A stretch of 64,000 bases of DNA from Candidatus Dormiibacterota bacterium (GTDB lineage Bacteria > Chloroflexota > Dormibacteria > CF-121). The DNA is taken from positions 1 to 64,000 of the forward strand of contig DASZZN010000033.1 of assembly GCA_035544955.1 (NCBI GenBank), read 5' to 3'. This document shows positions 49,273-57,880 of the stretch, in pieces (within the stretch, counting starts at the first letter, position 1; each line of letters begins with the position of its first letter). The translations under genes and the position numbers were made by a program. The notes below the pieces were generated by a model, which searched no databases, was not told the DNA's origin, and worked only from the letters and a program-made list of their open reading frames with translations.

Positions 49273-50921
49273 GCTGGAATTGGAGTCCGGCTGCGCACGA
49301 TGGCGTCGACAAGTCCGCGCGTCGTGTACTCCTGCGCGATGATATCAACCCGCAGCCCGAGATCGCGGGCGGTCTGCGCCGTGATCGGACCGATGCAAGC
49401 GATCCTGACTTCGTCGGACAAGGCTCCCGGCATCGCATCGACGAAGTGGCGCACGGTCGAGGAGCTCGTAAAGGTGATCATGTCGACGCCCGGCAAGCAG
49501 GCGGCGAGCCGTGGTCCCACGCCCGCGGGTGGGACCGCCCGATAGGTCTCGAGGACATCGATCTGTGCGCCGCGGGCGCGGAGCTGCTCGGGAAGGACGT
49601 CTCGTGCACCGGCCGCTCGTGCCAGCAGGATGCGGGCGCCGGGTGCGGTCGCAGCGGCGAGAGCATCCGCGAGATCTTCCGCGATGAACCGGGGCGGCAC
49701 AAGCGCCGCCGTCATACCGGCCTCCGCGGCGCGCGCCGCCGTTTCAGGTCCGATCGCTGCCACCTTCATCTGCGCAGGAAAATCGCGACCGGCCTCGCGC
49801 AGCAGCTCGCGGAACCGGTCCACCCCGTTGGCGCTGGTCAGCACGAGCCAGTCGTAGCGACCGAGATCCTGGAGCAACGCTGGGTCCACCGCGATCGGCC
49901 CGATCGCGATCACGGGGCACATGACCGCCTCCGCACCATACGCCGTCAGCGCGTCCGCCAGTGCCGCCGCCTGGTGATCAGCGCGGGTCACCATGATGCG
50001 CAACCCCGCGAGCGAACCTTCCGGGCGCGTCAGGAGTCGGGCGGCGCCCTGCGCCTCGAGGCGGCCCGCCACCTCGTCGACGACACCGGCATCGTCCCGG
50101 CCACGAGCTCGTGCCCTGATGACCGTGTGGCCGGCCGCGTCGAGCACCACCGCCTCGAGCGCAAGCTCGTCGCCCTCGACGAGCGCGTACGCACCCACTG
50201 CCGACAGGCATCCGCCGCCGAGTCGACGCAGCAGTGCCCGCTCGGCTTCGACCGCGCGCCGGGTCGGCGCATCGTCGATATCCTGGGCGAGCCTGTCCGC
50301 CTCGCTGCCGTGGATGGCCTGCAAAACCAGGGCCCCTTGACCGGGGGCGGGCAACATGACGTCGAAAGACAACAGCTCGTGCGCCTCGCCCAGCCGGCCC
50401 AGCCGTTCCAGGCCCGCCACCGCGAGAATCAGCGCGTCGACGGCGCCTTCGCCCAGCCGGCGGAGGCGCGTGTCGACGTTGCCGCGGATCTCGACCGCTC
50501 GCAGATCCGGACGGACGGCGGCGATCTGCGCGGCTCGGCGCGGGCTCCCCGTACCGATCCGCGACCCCGGTGCGAGCTCGGAGAGCGTCGCCGGCGCGCG
50601 GGCGATCAGGGCGTCACGAGCGTCCACGCGGGGGAGAAAGGCAGCGAGCACCAACCCCGGCGTCGCCAGCGTCGGGAGGTCCTTCGCCGAATGGACCGCG
50701 AGCTCCGCCCGACCATCGAGTAGCGCCTGCTCCAACTCCTTCACGAACACGCCCTCCCGCGGTGAGTCACTGAGCCGCATCGATGGGTGACGATCGCCAT
50801 GGGTCGTCAGCGGTGCCAGCACGAACTCGTGCTCGGGGTAGCGTTGGACGAGCGCATCCGCCGCGAAGCGCGCCTGGATCATCGCCAGCGTGCTCCCTCT
50901 CGTCGCCAGCCGCAGTCTCAT
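49269..50921 (-). CDS. hemC-hemD: Porphobilinogen deaminase - uroporphyrinogen III synthase fusion
   Basis: 550 aa. Residues 1-300 are Hem[82 protein letters not shown], and the dipyrromethane cysteine in [15 protein letters not shown]. Residues about 310-550 are Hem[61 protein letters not shown] and [15 protein letters not shown]. Fusion makes hydroxymethylbilane and closes the ring in one protein. It starts the heme operon and overlaps hemB by 4 nt. Confidence 0.96.
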   Translation of the reverse strand: MRLRLATRGSTLAMIQARFAADALVQRYPEHEFVLAPLTTHGDRHPSMRLSDSPREGVFVKELEQALLDGRAELAVHSAKDLPTLATPGLVLAAFLPRVDARDALIARAPATLSELAPGSRIGTGSPRRAAQIAAVRPDLRAVEIRGNVDTRLRRLGEGAVDALILAVAGLERLGRLGEAHELLSFDVMLPAPGQGALVLQAIHGSEADRLAQDIDDAPTRRAVEAERALLRRLGGGCLSAVGAYALVEGDELALEAVVLDAAGHTVIRARARGRDDAGVVDEVAGRLEAQGAARLLTRPEGSLAGLRIMVTRADHQAAALADALTAYGAEAVMCPVIAIGPIAVDPALLQDLGRYDWLVLTSANGVDRFRELLREAGRDFPAQMKVAAIGPETAARAAEAGMTAALVPPRFIAEDLADALAAATAPGARILLARAAGARDVLPEQLRARGAQIDVLETYRAVPPAGVGPRLAACLPGVDMITFTSSSTVRHFVDAMPGALSDEVRIACIGPITAQTARDLGLRVDIIAQEYTTRGLVDAIVRSRTPIPA

Positions 50922-50975
50922 CTGATGGCCAACCTAGCACACGACCTTCAGATCAAACCCGTAGGCTTGCGTTCC

Positions 50976-51707
50976 GTGGACGAGACCCCGTTGGACGCGA
51001 GCTGGGAACGTGAGGCGGAAAACTGGGTGCGCTGGGTGCGCCGACCGGGCCACGATTCCTACTGGTACTACCGGTCGTCGTTCTTCGACGAGATCGTGCC
51101 ATCGCCAGGGCGGCGGACCCTCGAGATTGGTTGCGGCGAGGGTCGTGTGGCCCGCGACTTAAAGGCTCGCGGGCACCGGGGCGTGGCGATCGATAGCTCG
51201 CCCACGCTGCTGCGCTACGCCAGGGAAGCCGACCCCGACGGCACCTACGAGCTGGCCGACGCCGCCCACTTGCCGTTTGCCGACACCAGCTTCGACCTCG
51301 TGGTCGCCTACAACGTGCTGATGGACATCGCCGATATGCGGGGGGCGGTTCGCGAGGCCGCTCGTGTGCTGGAGCCTGGTGGACATCTATGTATCAGCGT
51401 CACGCATCCGCTGAACGACGCCGGCACCTTCGAGTCCGAAGAGCCGGACGCGCCCTTCGTCATCCGCGGCTCGTATTTTGGCCGCCGGCCATTCGAGGGT
51501 CACTTCGAGCGAGATGGCCTCCAGATGACATTCCGCGGATGGATGTACGCATTCGAGGACTACTGGCGCGCGCTCGAGGCCGCCGGTTTCGTCGTCGAGC
51601 GCCTCCGTGAGCCCATCGCGACCGATGACGCGGTTGACAGGCAGCCAGCGTATCGCCGCTGGACGCGCCTGCCCCTGTTCTTGCAGCTCCGAGCCGAAAA
51701 ACCCTAG
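50976..51707 (+). CDS. SAM-dependent class I methyltransferase
   Basis: 243 aa from GTG 50976; ATG 50925 is also in frame but lies only 4 nt from the divergent hemCD start. TAGGCT 8 nt before the GTG supports the shorter form. Motifs: RRTLEIGCGEGRVARDLKARGHRGVAIDSSPTLL, YELADAAHLPFADTSFDLVVAYNVLMDI and AARVLEPGGHLCISVTHPLND. UbiE/small-molecule type; substrate unknown. Its TAG shares a CTAG with the stop of the convergent polyprenyl synthase gene. Confidence 0.88.
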   Translation: MDETPLDASWEREAENWVRWVRRPGHDSYWYYRSSFFDEIVPSPGRRTLEIGCGEGRVARDLKARGHRGVAIDSSPTLLRYAREADPDGTYELADAAHLPFADTSFDLVVAYNVLMDIADMRGAVREAARVLEPGGHLCISVTHPLNDAGTFESEEPDAPFVIRGSYFGRRPFEGHFERDGLQMTFRGWMYAFEDYWRALEAAGFVVERLREPIATDDAVDRQPAYRRWTRLPLFLQLRAEKP

Positions 51708-52687
51708 CTGCGGCGCCGGATCACGTAGTGCGTGAGCGATTCGAAGGCATCGCGATACGGGGAAGGCGGGAAGGCTTGCAACTCGGCCCGCGCCTTGTCG
51801 CCGAAGGCCTTCGCATAGCCGTACGACTCCTCGATGCCGCGCGATCCGCGCACGATCCGGACCACCTCGGCGTAGTCGGCGTCCTGCAGCGTCGCTTTCT
51901 CCAGAATGGCGTCCAGCCGGCCATCGACGGCGGGATCATGACGGGCGAGCATCAGCGGGAGCGTCACCGTCCCCTGCTTCAGGTCGTTGCCAACCGGTTT
52001 GCCGACCTCCTCTTCAGTTGCGAGGTAATCCAACACGTCGTCGGCGATCTGGAACGACATCCCGAGCAGATGACCGAAGCGCCGCATCGCCTCCACCTGC
52101 GCCTCCTCGAGGCCACCGAGCACAGCGCCACAGTAGGTCGACGCCGCCAGCAGCACCGCCGTCTTCCGTTCGATCTTGGCGTAGTACTCCTCAAGCGATT
52201 GGTCGTAACGGCGCTGGCTGGTGAGCTGCAGCATCTCACCGAAGCAGATCGTCATCACCGTCTGCGAGAGCAAGGCGTCGATGCTGGGGTTGCCGATCTG
52301 CGACATCAGGTTCGCGCCCTTGGCAAAGTAGTAGTCGCCGATGATGATCGCCGGATTCGGGCCGAGCGATTCGTGGATCGTCCGCAGCCCCCGGCGGGTC
52401 GGCGCGCCGTCGATCAAGTCGTCGTGGATCAGCGTGGCATTGTGAATGAACTCGATCGCCATCGCCGCCCGAAACACGTCGTTCAGGCCCTTGGGACGGC
52501 CAAAACCGGCCGCCAGGAAGACCAGCGCGGGCCGCAGCCGCTTGCCGCCGGCCTCGAGGATCTGCTCCATCGCGTCGGCAACCGGGCCGAGATCGGCGCG
52601 GACGGTGTCGTGCAGCCGCCGCTCGAAATCCTCGAGCTCGGTGCGGATCGGTGTGATGAAGTCGGTCCCGGTCATGGTGGCACTCAC
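51704..52687 (-). CDS. Long-chain polyprenyl diphosphate synthase
   Basis: 327 aa trans-prenyltransferase. First Asp-rich motif LIHDDLIDGAPTRRG, second FQIADDVLDYLATEEEVGKPVGNDLKQGTVTLPLML, with GGKRLRPALVFLAAG near the N-terminus. Small residues before the first motif (AIEFIHNATL) fit a long-chain (C35-C45) product, probably the menaquinone side chain. GTG start in a GTGA overlap with murI. Confidence 0.94.
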   Translation of the reverse strand: MSATMTGTDFITPIRTELEDFERRLHDTVRADLGPVADAMEQILEAGGKRLRPALVFLAAGFGRPKGLNDVFRAAMAIEFIHNATLIHDDLIDGAPTRRGLRTIHESLGPNPAIIIGDYYFAKGANLMSQIGNPSIDALLSQTVMTICFGEMLQLTSQRRYDQSLEEYYAKIERKTAVLLAASTYCGAVLGGLEEAQVEAMRRFGHLLGMSFQIADDVLDYLATEEEVGKPVGNDLKQGTVTLPLMLARHDPAVDGRLDAILEKATLQDADYAEVVRIVRGSRGIEESYGYAKAFGDKARAELQAFPPSPYRDAFESLTHYVIRRRS

Positions 52688-53523
52688 GCTGCCCCCTCCC
52701 GGCCGCTGATTTCTTCGACGAGCTCGAGCCGGACCGTCGTGATCGGCGGGAGGTCCTGCCCGAACAGGACGCGCGCCACGGCCGCAAACCGGTCAGGCGA
52801 GCCGGTGACGTAGATCTGGTGCCGGGCGGTCTCGCCCGGGGCCGAGTCGAGCCCGTTCTTACCGAGCACGCGCTTGACACGCGCCGCCGTTGTCTCGGCG
52901 GAATCGACCACGGTCATCCTATCCCCCGTGATTTTGCGGATCAGTGGTTTGAGCATCGGATAGTGCGTGCACCCGAGGATCAGCGTGTCGGCGTGGTAGT
53001 CGAGGATGTCGCTCAGGGCCTCGCGCAGCACGGTCTCGGTCTCGGGAGCATCGGCCTTGCCCGCTTCCACCAGGTCGACGAGCTGCGGGGCGGCCTTGGG
53101 CAGGACGCCGATGGTGGGGTTCGCCTCGCGGATCGCGTGCAGATACTCCTGGCTCTGCATCGTGCCCTCCGTCGAGATCACGCCCACGCGCTTGTTCTTT
53201 GTCGCGGCAACCGCGGCTTCGGCGCCCGGGGTGATGACGCCGATGATCGGGATGTCGAAGACCTCGCGGGCAGTGTTCAGCGCCGCGGCGGTGGCGGTGT
53301 TGCAGGCGATCACGACCAGCTTGACGTCGAGCTTTTCTAGAAAGCGAATGATGTTCAGGGCAAAGGTCCGCACCTGCGCCTGGTAGCGGGGCCCGTAGGG
53401 AAAATGGCCGAGATCCGCGAAATAAATCGTGGATTCATTCGGTAGCTGCCGCTGCAGCTCGCGCAGCACCGTGAGGCCGCCGACGCCTGAGTCGAAGACG
53501 CCGATGGGCCGCGGGTCACTCAT
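52684..53523 (-). CDS. murI: Glutamate racemase
   Basis: 279 aa from ATG 53523; GTG 53532 is an alternative three codons upstream. Catalytic cysteines are in VVIACNTATAAALN and LILGCTHYPMLKPLI; PIGVFDSGVGGLTVLREL and TIYFADLGHFPYGPR are canonical. It supplies D-glutamate for peptidoglycan. A TAAGAT box lies 12 nt upstream of the ATG. It is coupled to the polyprenyl synthase by a 4-nt overlap. Confidence 0.96.
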   Translation of the reverse strand: MSDPRPIGVFDSGVGGLTVLRELQRQLPNESTIYFADLGHFPYGPRYQAQVRTFALNIIRFLEKLDVKLVVIACNTATAAALNTAREVFDIPIIGVITPGAEAAVAATKNKRVGVISTEGTMQSQEYLHAIREANPTIGVLPKAAPQLVDLVEAGKADAPETETVLREALSDILDYHADTLILGCTHYPMLKPLIRKITGDRMTVVDSAETTAARVKRVLGKNGLDSAPGETARHQIYVTGSPDRFAAVARVLFGQDLPPITTVRLELVEEISGREGAA

Positions 53524-54034
53524 GTGCGCCACCCCATCTTAACAATCCCTAATTGAATTGGACCGCAACCAGCTACGAATGGCAATCGGGCCGCGAATTG
53601 ATCCCGGCGCCGAAATCACAGCAAGTGAACGCCTCCCCCTCGGTTGTACCGGCGATGAAGCCCCACGTCCGGCGCGGTCGCGCCGCCAAAGAGAAGCGTA
53701 TCCAGCGCGCCAAAGCCCGCCTGGGTGCCCCCAAGAAGCAGGCCGCGTAGCCCTCGCTCGCCGGAAAACCCCCAACGAGCGCTAGGCCCTTCGCGCTCCG
53801 ATCTTGTTTGGTCCTTTACCGACGACCAATAGCGATTAGCACCCCGCGTCCAGAACCCGTTACATCGGTCGGCGGCGGCGGTCGATGCATCCCGCTTTTT
53901 CCACCCAGGGGTGGCTGACGGATATAGGGCCTGCTCGCCCGGCCACCTTGGATCACCGTCGTCGTTTGTTTACGCCTGGGACGCCCCGCAAGATGGGCGG
54001 CGTTTTGCTGCTGTGCAGACGAGGTTCCGACGTC
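53524..54034. other. Intergenic region between murI and peptidase gene
   Basis: About 510 nt. It holds the murI promoter (TAAGAT at 53541-53536 on the minus strand) and a very short basic ORF (ATG 53655 to TAG 53750, 31 codons, KPHVRRGRAAKEKRIQRAKARL) that has no clear ribosome site. An upstream extension of the peptidase frame begins at 53885 or 53993 but lacks coding character. I see no RNA gene. Confidence 0.4.
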
Positions 54035-54700
54035 GTGAGATTCGCTGGCCCGACGTTCGGCCTGCGTGCGCTGGTGCTTGCGGGAGGAATCGCGCTCGCG
54101 ACTGCCTTCGGCAACCAGGTTGGTGCCTCGGCCGATAGCGTGATGAGCATCCCGGTCATGGGTCAGCAGGAGTCCGGCTGGGCGAGCACGAACCTTGGCA
54201 CATCACCCGCGTCCATCGGCTCGGACGGCTGTGCGATCACAGCCGTGGCGATGATGCTGCGTTACTACGGCATCGACACCGATCCCGGAGCCCTCAATGC
54301 CTGGCTGACGGCGAACGGCGGCTACGCCTACGATGACCAGCTGATCTGGGACGCCGTCAGCAACTACTCGGCCGGTCAGGTCGCATTCTCCGCATGGCTT
54401 GGTCCCGATCTGAATGCCATCCAGGCTGAGCTCGATGCCGGGCGGCCGGTGGTGGCCGAGGTCCGCCTCGGCGGCAACCAGCACTTTGTTTTGCTGACGG
54501 GCTACGCGATCGAAGGCGGGTTGTTGATCAACGATCCCTGGTTTGCTGACCATGTGCGATTCAGTGACCGCTATGGCGATCCCGTCGCCGGTATCGTCTC
54601 GATTCGGACGTTCATACCGGCCGACCCGGGCGGCGCGCGCGGCCAGGGCCGCGTGAGCTGGCTCGCCAATGCCGTAGCCGCCGTACATCTATCGCAATAA
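54035..54700 (+). CDS. Secreted C39-like cysteine peptidase
   Basis: 221 aa from GTG 54035; ATG 53993 is the alternative. A signal peptide is visible (LRALVLAGGIALATAFGNQVGASA). The peptidase_C39_2-type core has Cys in GSDGCAITAVAMMLRYYG, His in GNQHFVLLTGY and Asp in LLINDPW, the papain-like triad. These proteins are secreted and often of unknown target; no double-glycine peptides or ABC exporter are adjacent. The last 89 nt overlap the convergent split-barrel oxidoreductase gene. Confidence 0.82.
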   Translation: MRFAGPTFGLRALVLAGGIALATAFGNQVGASADSVMSIPVMGQQESGWASTNLGTSPASIGSDGCAITAVAMMLRYYGIDTDPGALNAWLTANGGYAYDDQLIWDAVSNYSAGQVAFSAWLGPDLNAIQAELDAGRPVVAEVRLGGNQHFVLLTGYAIEGGLLINDPWFADHVRFSDRYGDPVAGIVSIRTFIPADPGGARGQGRVSWLANAVAAVHLSQ

Positions 54701-55076
54701 CGAGCGCGTCCGGCGCAAGCGGCATGGTCGTTCGGTACTGAGGGTATTTTTTTCTCAACGCCGTGATGGCCCGCTGATGCTCGGCGCCGTGGTCGATGAC
54801 GCGCGCCTTCCCACTCAGTAGCACGTACCAGAGTCGCCGCCAATCCTCGACATAGTGATCGATCAGCAGTGACGCCCTCGGATTCGCCCGCACATTTCTG
54901 ACGCGGCGCAATTGGCCTGGATTGACTGACTTCTGCTTGCCGTCGATCGCCTGGTAGATCGTCTCCCCTATCAGGACGAAACAGACCGGCACCAGCGAGG
55001 GGGTGCTGCCATCCGACGTCGCCAGATGCCCGACCCGTGCCCGGGTGATGCGCCGTCGCAAGCCTGCATCGATCAC
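54612..55076 (-). CDS. F420-dependent split-barrel oxidoreductase, Rv0121-like
   Basis: 154 aa, GTG start. RRITRARVGHLATSDGSTPSLVPVCFVLIGETIYQAIDGKQKSV, NVRANPRASLLIDHYVEDWRRLWYVLLSGKARVID and ITALRKKYPQYRTTMPL match the Rv0121 group of the PPOX/FDOR superfamily, which use F420 rather than FMN. The basic C-terminal ~30 residues lie in the overlap with the C39 gene. TAATCT lies 10 nt upstream of the start. Physiological substrate unknown. Confidence 0.88.
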   Translation of the reverse strand: MIDAGLRRRITRARVGHLATSDGSTPSLVPVCFVLIGETIYQAIDGKQKSVNPGQLRRVRNVRANPRASLLIDHYVEDWRRLWYVLLSGKARVIDHGAEHQRAITALRKKYPQYRTTMPLAPDALVIAIDVRRLRHWRASSRGPGRARRPGRPV

Positions 55077-55117
55077 GGCGATGTCAAGATTAGCCGCGTC
55101 TTCTTCCGCAAGTGGGA

Positions 55118-55146
55118 TTGACTTTTATTGATATTTGGTCTATATC
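55118..55146 (+). promoter_or_regulatory. Promoter of small membrane protein gene
   Basis: TTGACT (55118-55123), 17-bp spacer, TATATC (55141-55146), in an AT-rich patch unlike its surroundings; predicted start about 7-8 nt before ATG 55160. Confidence 0.5.
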
Positions 55147-55159
55147 ATTTGTTACAGCG

Positions 55160-55429
55160 ATGACTGTCAGCGACTGGTTGAAGGCGCGGGGCATCGAATT
55201 GGGTGCCTCCATCTGCACGGCCGCAGTCCTGATCGGCGGGCTCGCCATCGGCGTGCCCTTCCTGCTGGAGCGCATCCCCGAAGTGTTTCTGTACAGCTTC
55301 TGCTGCGTCGCGGCCGTCCTGCTTCGCGCGGTGATCGACCTGGGAGTGCGCGCCACCATACTCGTGGCAGGCGGCACTCGGCCCGCGCCGGCGCCGTCCG
55401 CGATCCGCCTCGAGCCGTCGAGCGCCTGA
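55160..55429 (+). CDS. Small two-helix membrane protein
   Basis: 89 aa. MTVSDWLKARGIELGASICTAAVLIGG begins with an amphipathic segment, followed by hydrophobic helices at about residues 16-33 and 44-58, and a Pro/Arg tail. ATG 55112 is also open, but lies upstream of the predicted -10 box, so 55160 is preferred. No family recognised. Confidence 0.5.
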   Translation: MTVSDWLKARGIELGASICTAAVLIGGLAIGVPFLLERIPEVFLYSFCCVAAVLLRAVIDLGVRATILVAGGTRPAPAPSAIRLEPSSA

Positions 55430-55539
55430 TCTGGTGCCGCCCGGATTTGATATCGGCGCTATAAAGAAAACCGCGTCGGATGGTAAGATAGGCATCCGGG
55501 TCAGCCACGAGCGCATGGCCCGCCACCAAGGAGGAAACG

Positions 55540-55812
55540 ATGGGGTATTTGCGAGGCATAGTGCATGGAGCGATCATCGGCGGGGCGGTGGCCTTGCTCT
55601 ACGCGCCCAAGCCCGGCCGGCAGATGCGCGAGGAGCTTTCGGACCGCCTCGACCAGGTGCGTGGCCAGGTGCAGCCGGTGTTGGACCAGGCCCAGGGCGT
55701 CGTGGATTCGGCGCGCCCCCAGGTCGAACGCGGTATTTCGAAGGCCCAGCAGCAGGCGCAGCGAATCACGCGCATGGGCAGCGGCAGTGCCACCGGTCCG
55801 GCCCCAAACTAG
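55540..55812 (+). CDS. YtxH-domain protein
   Basis: 90 aa with AAGGAGG before the ATG. MGYLRGIVHGAIIGGAVALLYAPKPGRQMREELSDRL is the YtxH pattern: a Gly-rich hydrophobic helix, then APKxGxxxRxxL and a long amphipathic/coiled-coil helix. YtxH proteins are linked to general stress in Bacillus and are membrane-associated; function otherwise unclear. The thiolase gene follows after 9 nt. Confidence 0.85.
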   Translation: MGYLRGIVHGAIIGGAVALLYAPKPGRQMREELSDRLDQVRGQVQPVLDQAQGVVDSARPQVERGISKAQQQAQRITRMGSGSATGPAPN

Positions 55813-55815
55813 AAT
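55810..55815 (+). promoter_or_regulatory. -10 box of thiolase gene (leaderless)
   Basis: TAGAAT overlaps the YtxH stop codon TAG (55810-55812) and lies 6 nt before GTG 55822. Confidence 0.45.
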
Positions 55816-55821
55816 CATCTT

Positions 55822-57015
55822 GTGACGCGTAACGGAGAGGGGATCGTCGTTGCGGGGGGCGTCCGTACCGCCATCGGCAAGTTTGCCGGCGCCTTCAAGG
55901 ACACCCCGACGTCGGATCTGGGCGCGAACGCGATCCGCGCCGCCGTTGAACGCGCGGGAATCTCCCCCGACGTCGTCGACGAAGTCATCCTGGGCTGTGT
56001 CGGCCAGGTCGGCGAAGACGCGTTCAATGCCCGGCTCGCCTCGCTGAAGGCCGGCCTGCCGGAGAAGACCACGGCGTTCAACGTCAACCGGCTGTGCGGA
56101 TCCGGACTGCAGGCGATCAACAGCGCCGTCCAGGAGCTGCGCACGGGTGAGGCACAGGTGGTCGTCGCCGGAGGCAACGAGAACATGTCGATCCAGCCGT
56201 ACCTGTTGCCGCGGTCGCAGGTCGGGTGGCGCCTTGGTGAGGCAGCCTTGATCGACGGCACGCTCTCCCTGGTGACGGATCCGTTTGGCCGCTACCAGAT
56301 GGGCGCCACGGCGGAGAAAGTCGCCGAGCGATACGGTGTCTCGCGCCAGGCGCAGGACGCCTTCGCCGCCGAAAGCCAGCGGCGGGCGACCGCCGCCATC
56401 GCCGAAGGCCGGTTCCACGACCAGATCGTGCCGGTCGCGATCCAGCAGAAAAAGGGTGATCCCGTGATCGCGCAGCTCGATGAGCATCCTCGCCCCGGCA
56501 CGACGGTGGAGTCGCTCGGCCGCCTCAAGCCGGCCTTTCGTGAGGGCGGCAGCGTGACCGCCGGCAACTCATCGGGTATCAACGACGCCGGCGCGGCCGT
56601 CGTGGTGATGACTCGGGCGAAGGCCGACGAGCTAGGGGTCACGCCCCAACTAGAGTGGGTCGCCGATGCCGTCGCCGGCATCGCGCCGGAGATCATGGGG
56701 GTGGCCCCGATCTTTGCCGTGCAAAATCTCTTGAAGAAGGTCGGCATGACGATCAACGATATCGATCTGATGGAGCTGAACGAGGCCTTCGCCGCGCAGG
56801 CCGTCGCGGTGATCCGCGAGCTGGAAATCGACCCGGACAAGGTGAACCCGAATGGCGGGGCCATCGCGCTCGGCCACCCGGTCGGGGCCACCGGGGCGAT
56901 CCTCACCGTCAAGCTGGCCTACGAGCTGAAGCGGCGGCAGGCCGAATGGGGCATCGTGACGATGTGCATCGGCGGCGGCCAGGGCATCGCCACCCTCTTT
57001 AAGAACCTGAACTAG
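55822..57015 (+). CDS. Acetyl-CoA C-acetyltransferase (thiolase)
   Basis: 397 aa, GTG start set by TAGAAT 6 nt upstream. Active-site Cys in NRLCGSGLQAINSA (about residue 93), NEAFAAQAVAV, GGAIALGHPVGATGAI (His) and CIGGGQGIA (second Cys). The length and motifs fit a degradative or biosynthetic thiolase II type. It condenses or cleaves acetoacetyl-CoA or 3-ketoacyl-CoA; no other beta-oxidation gene is nearby to decide. Confidence 0.95.
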   Translation: MTRNGEGIVVAGGVRTAIGKFAGAFKDTPTSDLGANAIRAAVERAGISPDVVDEVILGCVGQVGEDAFNARLASLKAGLPEKTTAFNVNRLCGSGLQAINSAVQELRTGEAQVVVAGGNENMSIQPYLLPRSQVGWRLGEAALIDGTLSLVTDPFGRYQMGATAEKVAERYGVSRQAQDAFAAESQRRATAAIAEGRFHDQIVPVAIQQKKGDPVIAQLDEHPRPGTTVESLGRLKPAFREGGSVTAGNSSGINDAGAAVVVMTRAKADELGVTPQLEWVADAVAGIAPEIMGVAPIFAVQNLLKKVGMTINDIDLMELNEAFAAQAVAVIRELEIDPDKVNPNGGAIALGHPVGATGAILTVKLAYELKRRQAEWGIVTMCIGGGQGIATLFKNLN

Positions 57016-57063
57016 ACCCTCCGGCTGCACGAGTTCGGCCCTCGGCACGTTGTATTCGGAGGC

Positions 57064-57861
57064 ATGTCTCGCCTGCCTCGGCGCCCCATCGTCCTCGCGG
57101 CCACACTGGTGCTCACCTTGATCGCGCTGGTGCGATATGGCGTGCTGGTCACGATCCTGGTCATGGCCCTCGGGGTGACCGCGGCCGTCCTCGTCGGCCG
57201 TCACCAGAGGGGCGCGTTCCGGATCCACAAGAAGGCCCCCAAGGGCCCGGTATGGCGCCCCAAGAATCACCACAAGGAGCTGCCGGCCCCGGCTGACGAC
57301 CCGGTGATCGGCTTCGCGGAGCCCGTTGTCGAGCTCTTCGCCGCCCGGACTCCCCCGCTCGCGCATCTCGGCCTGAGCTCCACGCTGCGCAGCCAGCTCG
57401 ACGGCTTTGCGCTTGGTCGCACACGGCGGATCATCGAAGCACCAGACCTCCTCACGCACGCCGCCGCCGACGCGGAAACGTGGCCGGTCATCGAGGCGGC
57501 GGTGCAAAAGAGCCTGGCGTTGGCGCGGTCACGGGGCGTCGAGGTCCGTCCCGAGGGCCAGCCGCGACTGACCCAGGCGCTCGCCCTGAGCGCCGTGCAG
57601 GGCGTCCTTCTCGCCGAGTGGCGGCAGCTGGACGACGGCGCCACCGTCTGGGACGGCGCAACCGCGCGAATCCGCGCGTCGGATGCCTTTTCGATCCAGC
57701 ACATCACCGAGGCGATGGAGCGGCGCCAGCTGCCGGAGCTGTTCGCGGGAATCGCTCGACGACCACCGAATTTCGAAGTGCGGCTCCTACTGCCCTACAC
57801 TCTCGCGACCGCGTTTTACCTCCGGTTGCGCGGAAAGGCGCCCGAAGCCTTCGCGGCCTGA
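57064..57861 (+). CDS. Hypothetical protein with N-terminal membrane helices
   Basis: 265 aa with GGAGG 3-4 nt before ATG. Two hydrophobic segments at about residues 8-44 are followed by a basic linker (HKKAPKGPVWRPKNHHKELP) and a mostly helical soluble domain, including ALALSAVQGVLLAEWRQL and AFSIQHITEAMERRQLPELFAGIARRPP. A final PYTLATAFYLRLRG looks amphipathic. No family is recognised. It is transcribed from the thiolase side and converges on the potassium channel gene. Confidence 0.65.
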   Translation: MSRLPRRPIVLAATLVLTLIALVRYGVLVTILVMALGVTAAVLVGRHQRGAFRIHKKAPKGPVWRPKNHHKELPAPADDPVIGFAEPVVELFAARTPPLAHLGLSSTLRSQLDGFALGRTRRIIEAPDLLTHAAADAETWPVIEAAVQKSLALARSRGVEVRPEGQPRLTQALALSAVQGVLLAEWRQLDDGATVWDGATARIRASDAFSIQHITEAMERRQLPELFAGIARRPPNFEVRLLLPYTLATAFYLRLRGKAPEAFAA

Positions 57862-57880
57862 GCCGGTAACGACCGTGCGC

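Noticed and set aside
53553-53750. A 65-codon plus-strand ORF with a basic C-terminus
   Set aside because: No ribosome site or -10 box at its start, and the composition changes half way; kept only as a note in the intergenic entry.
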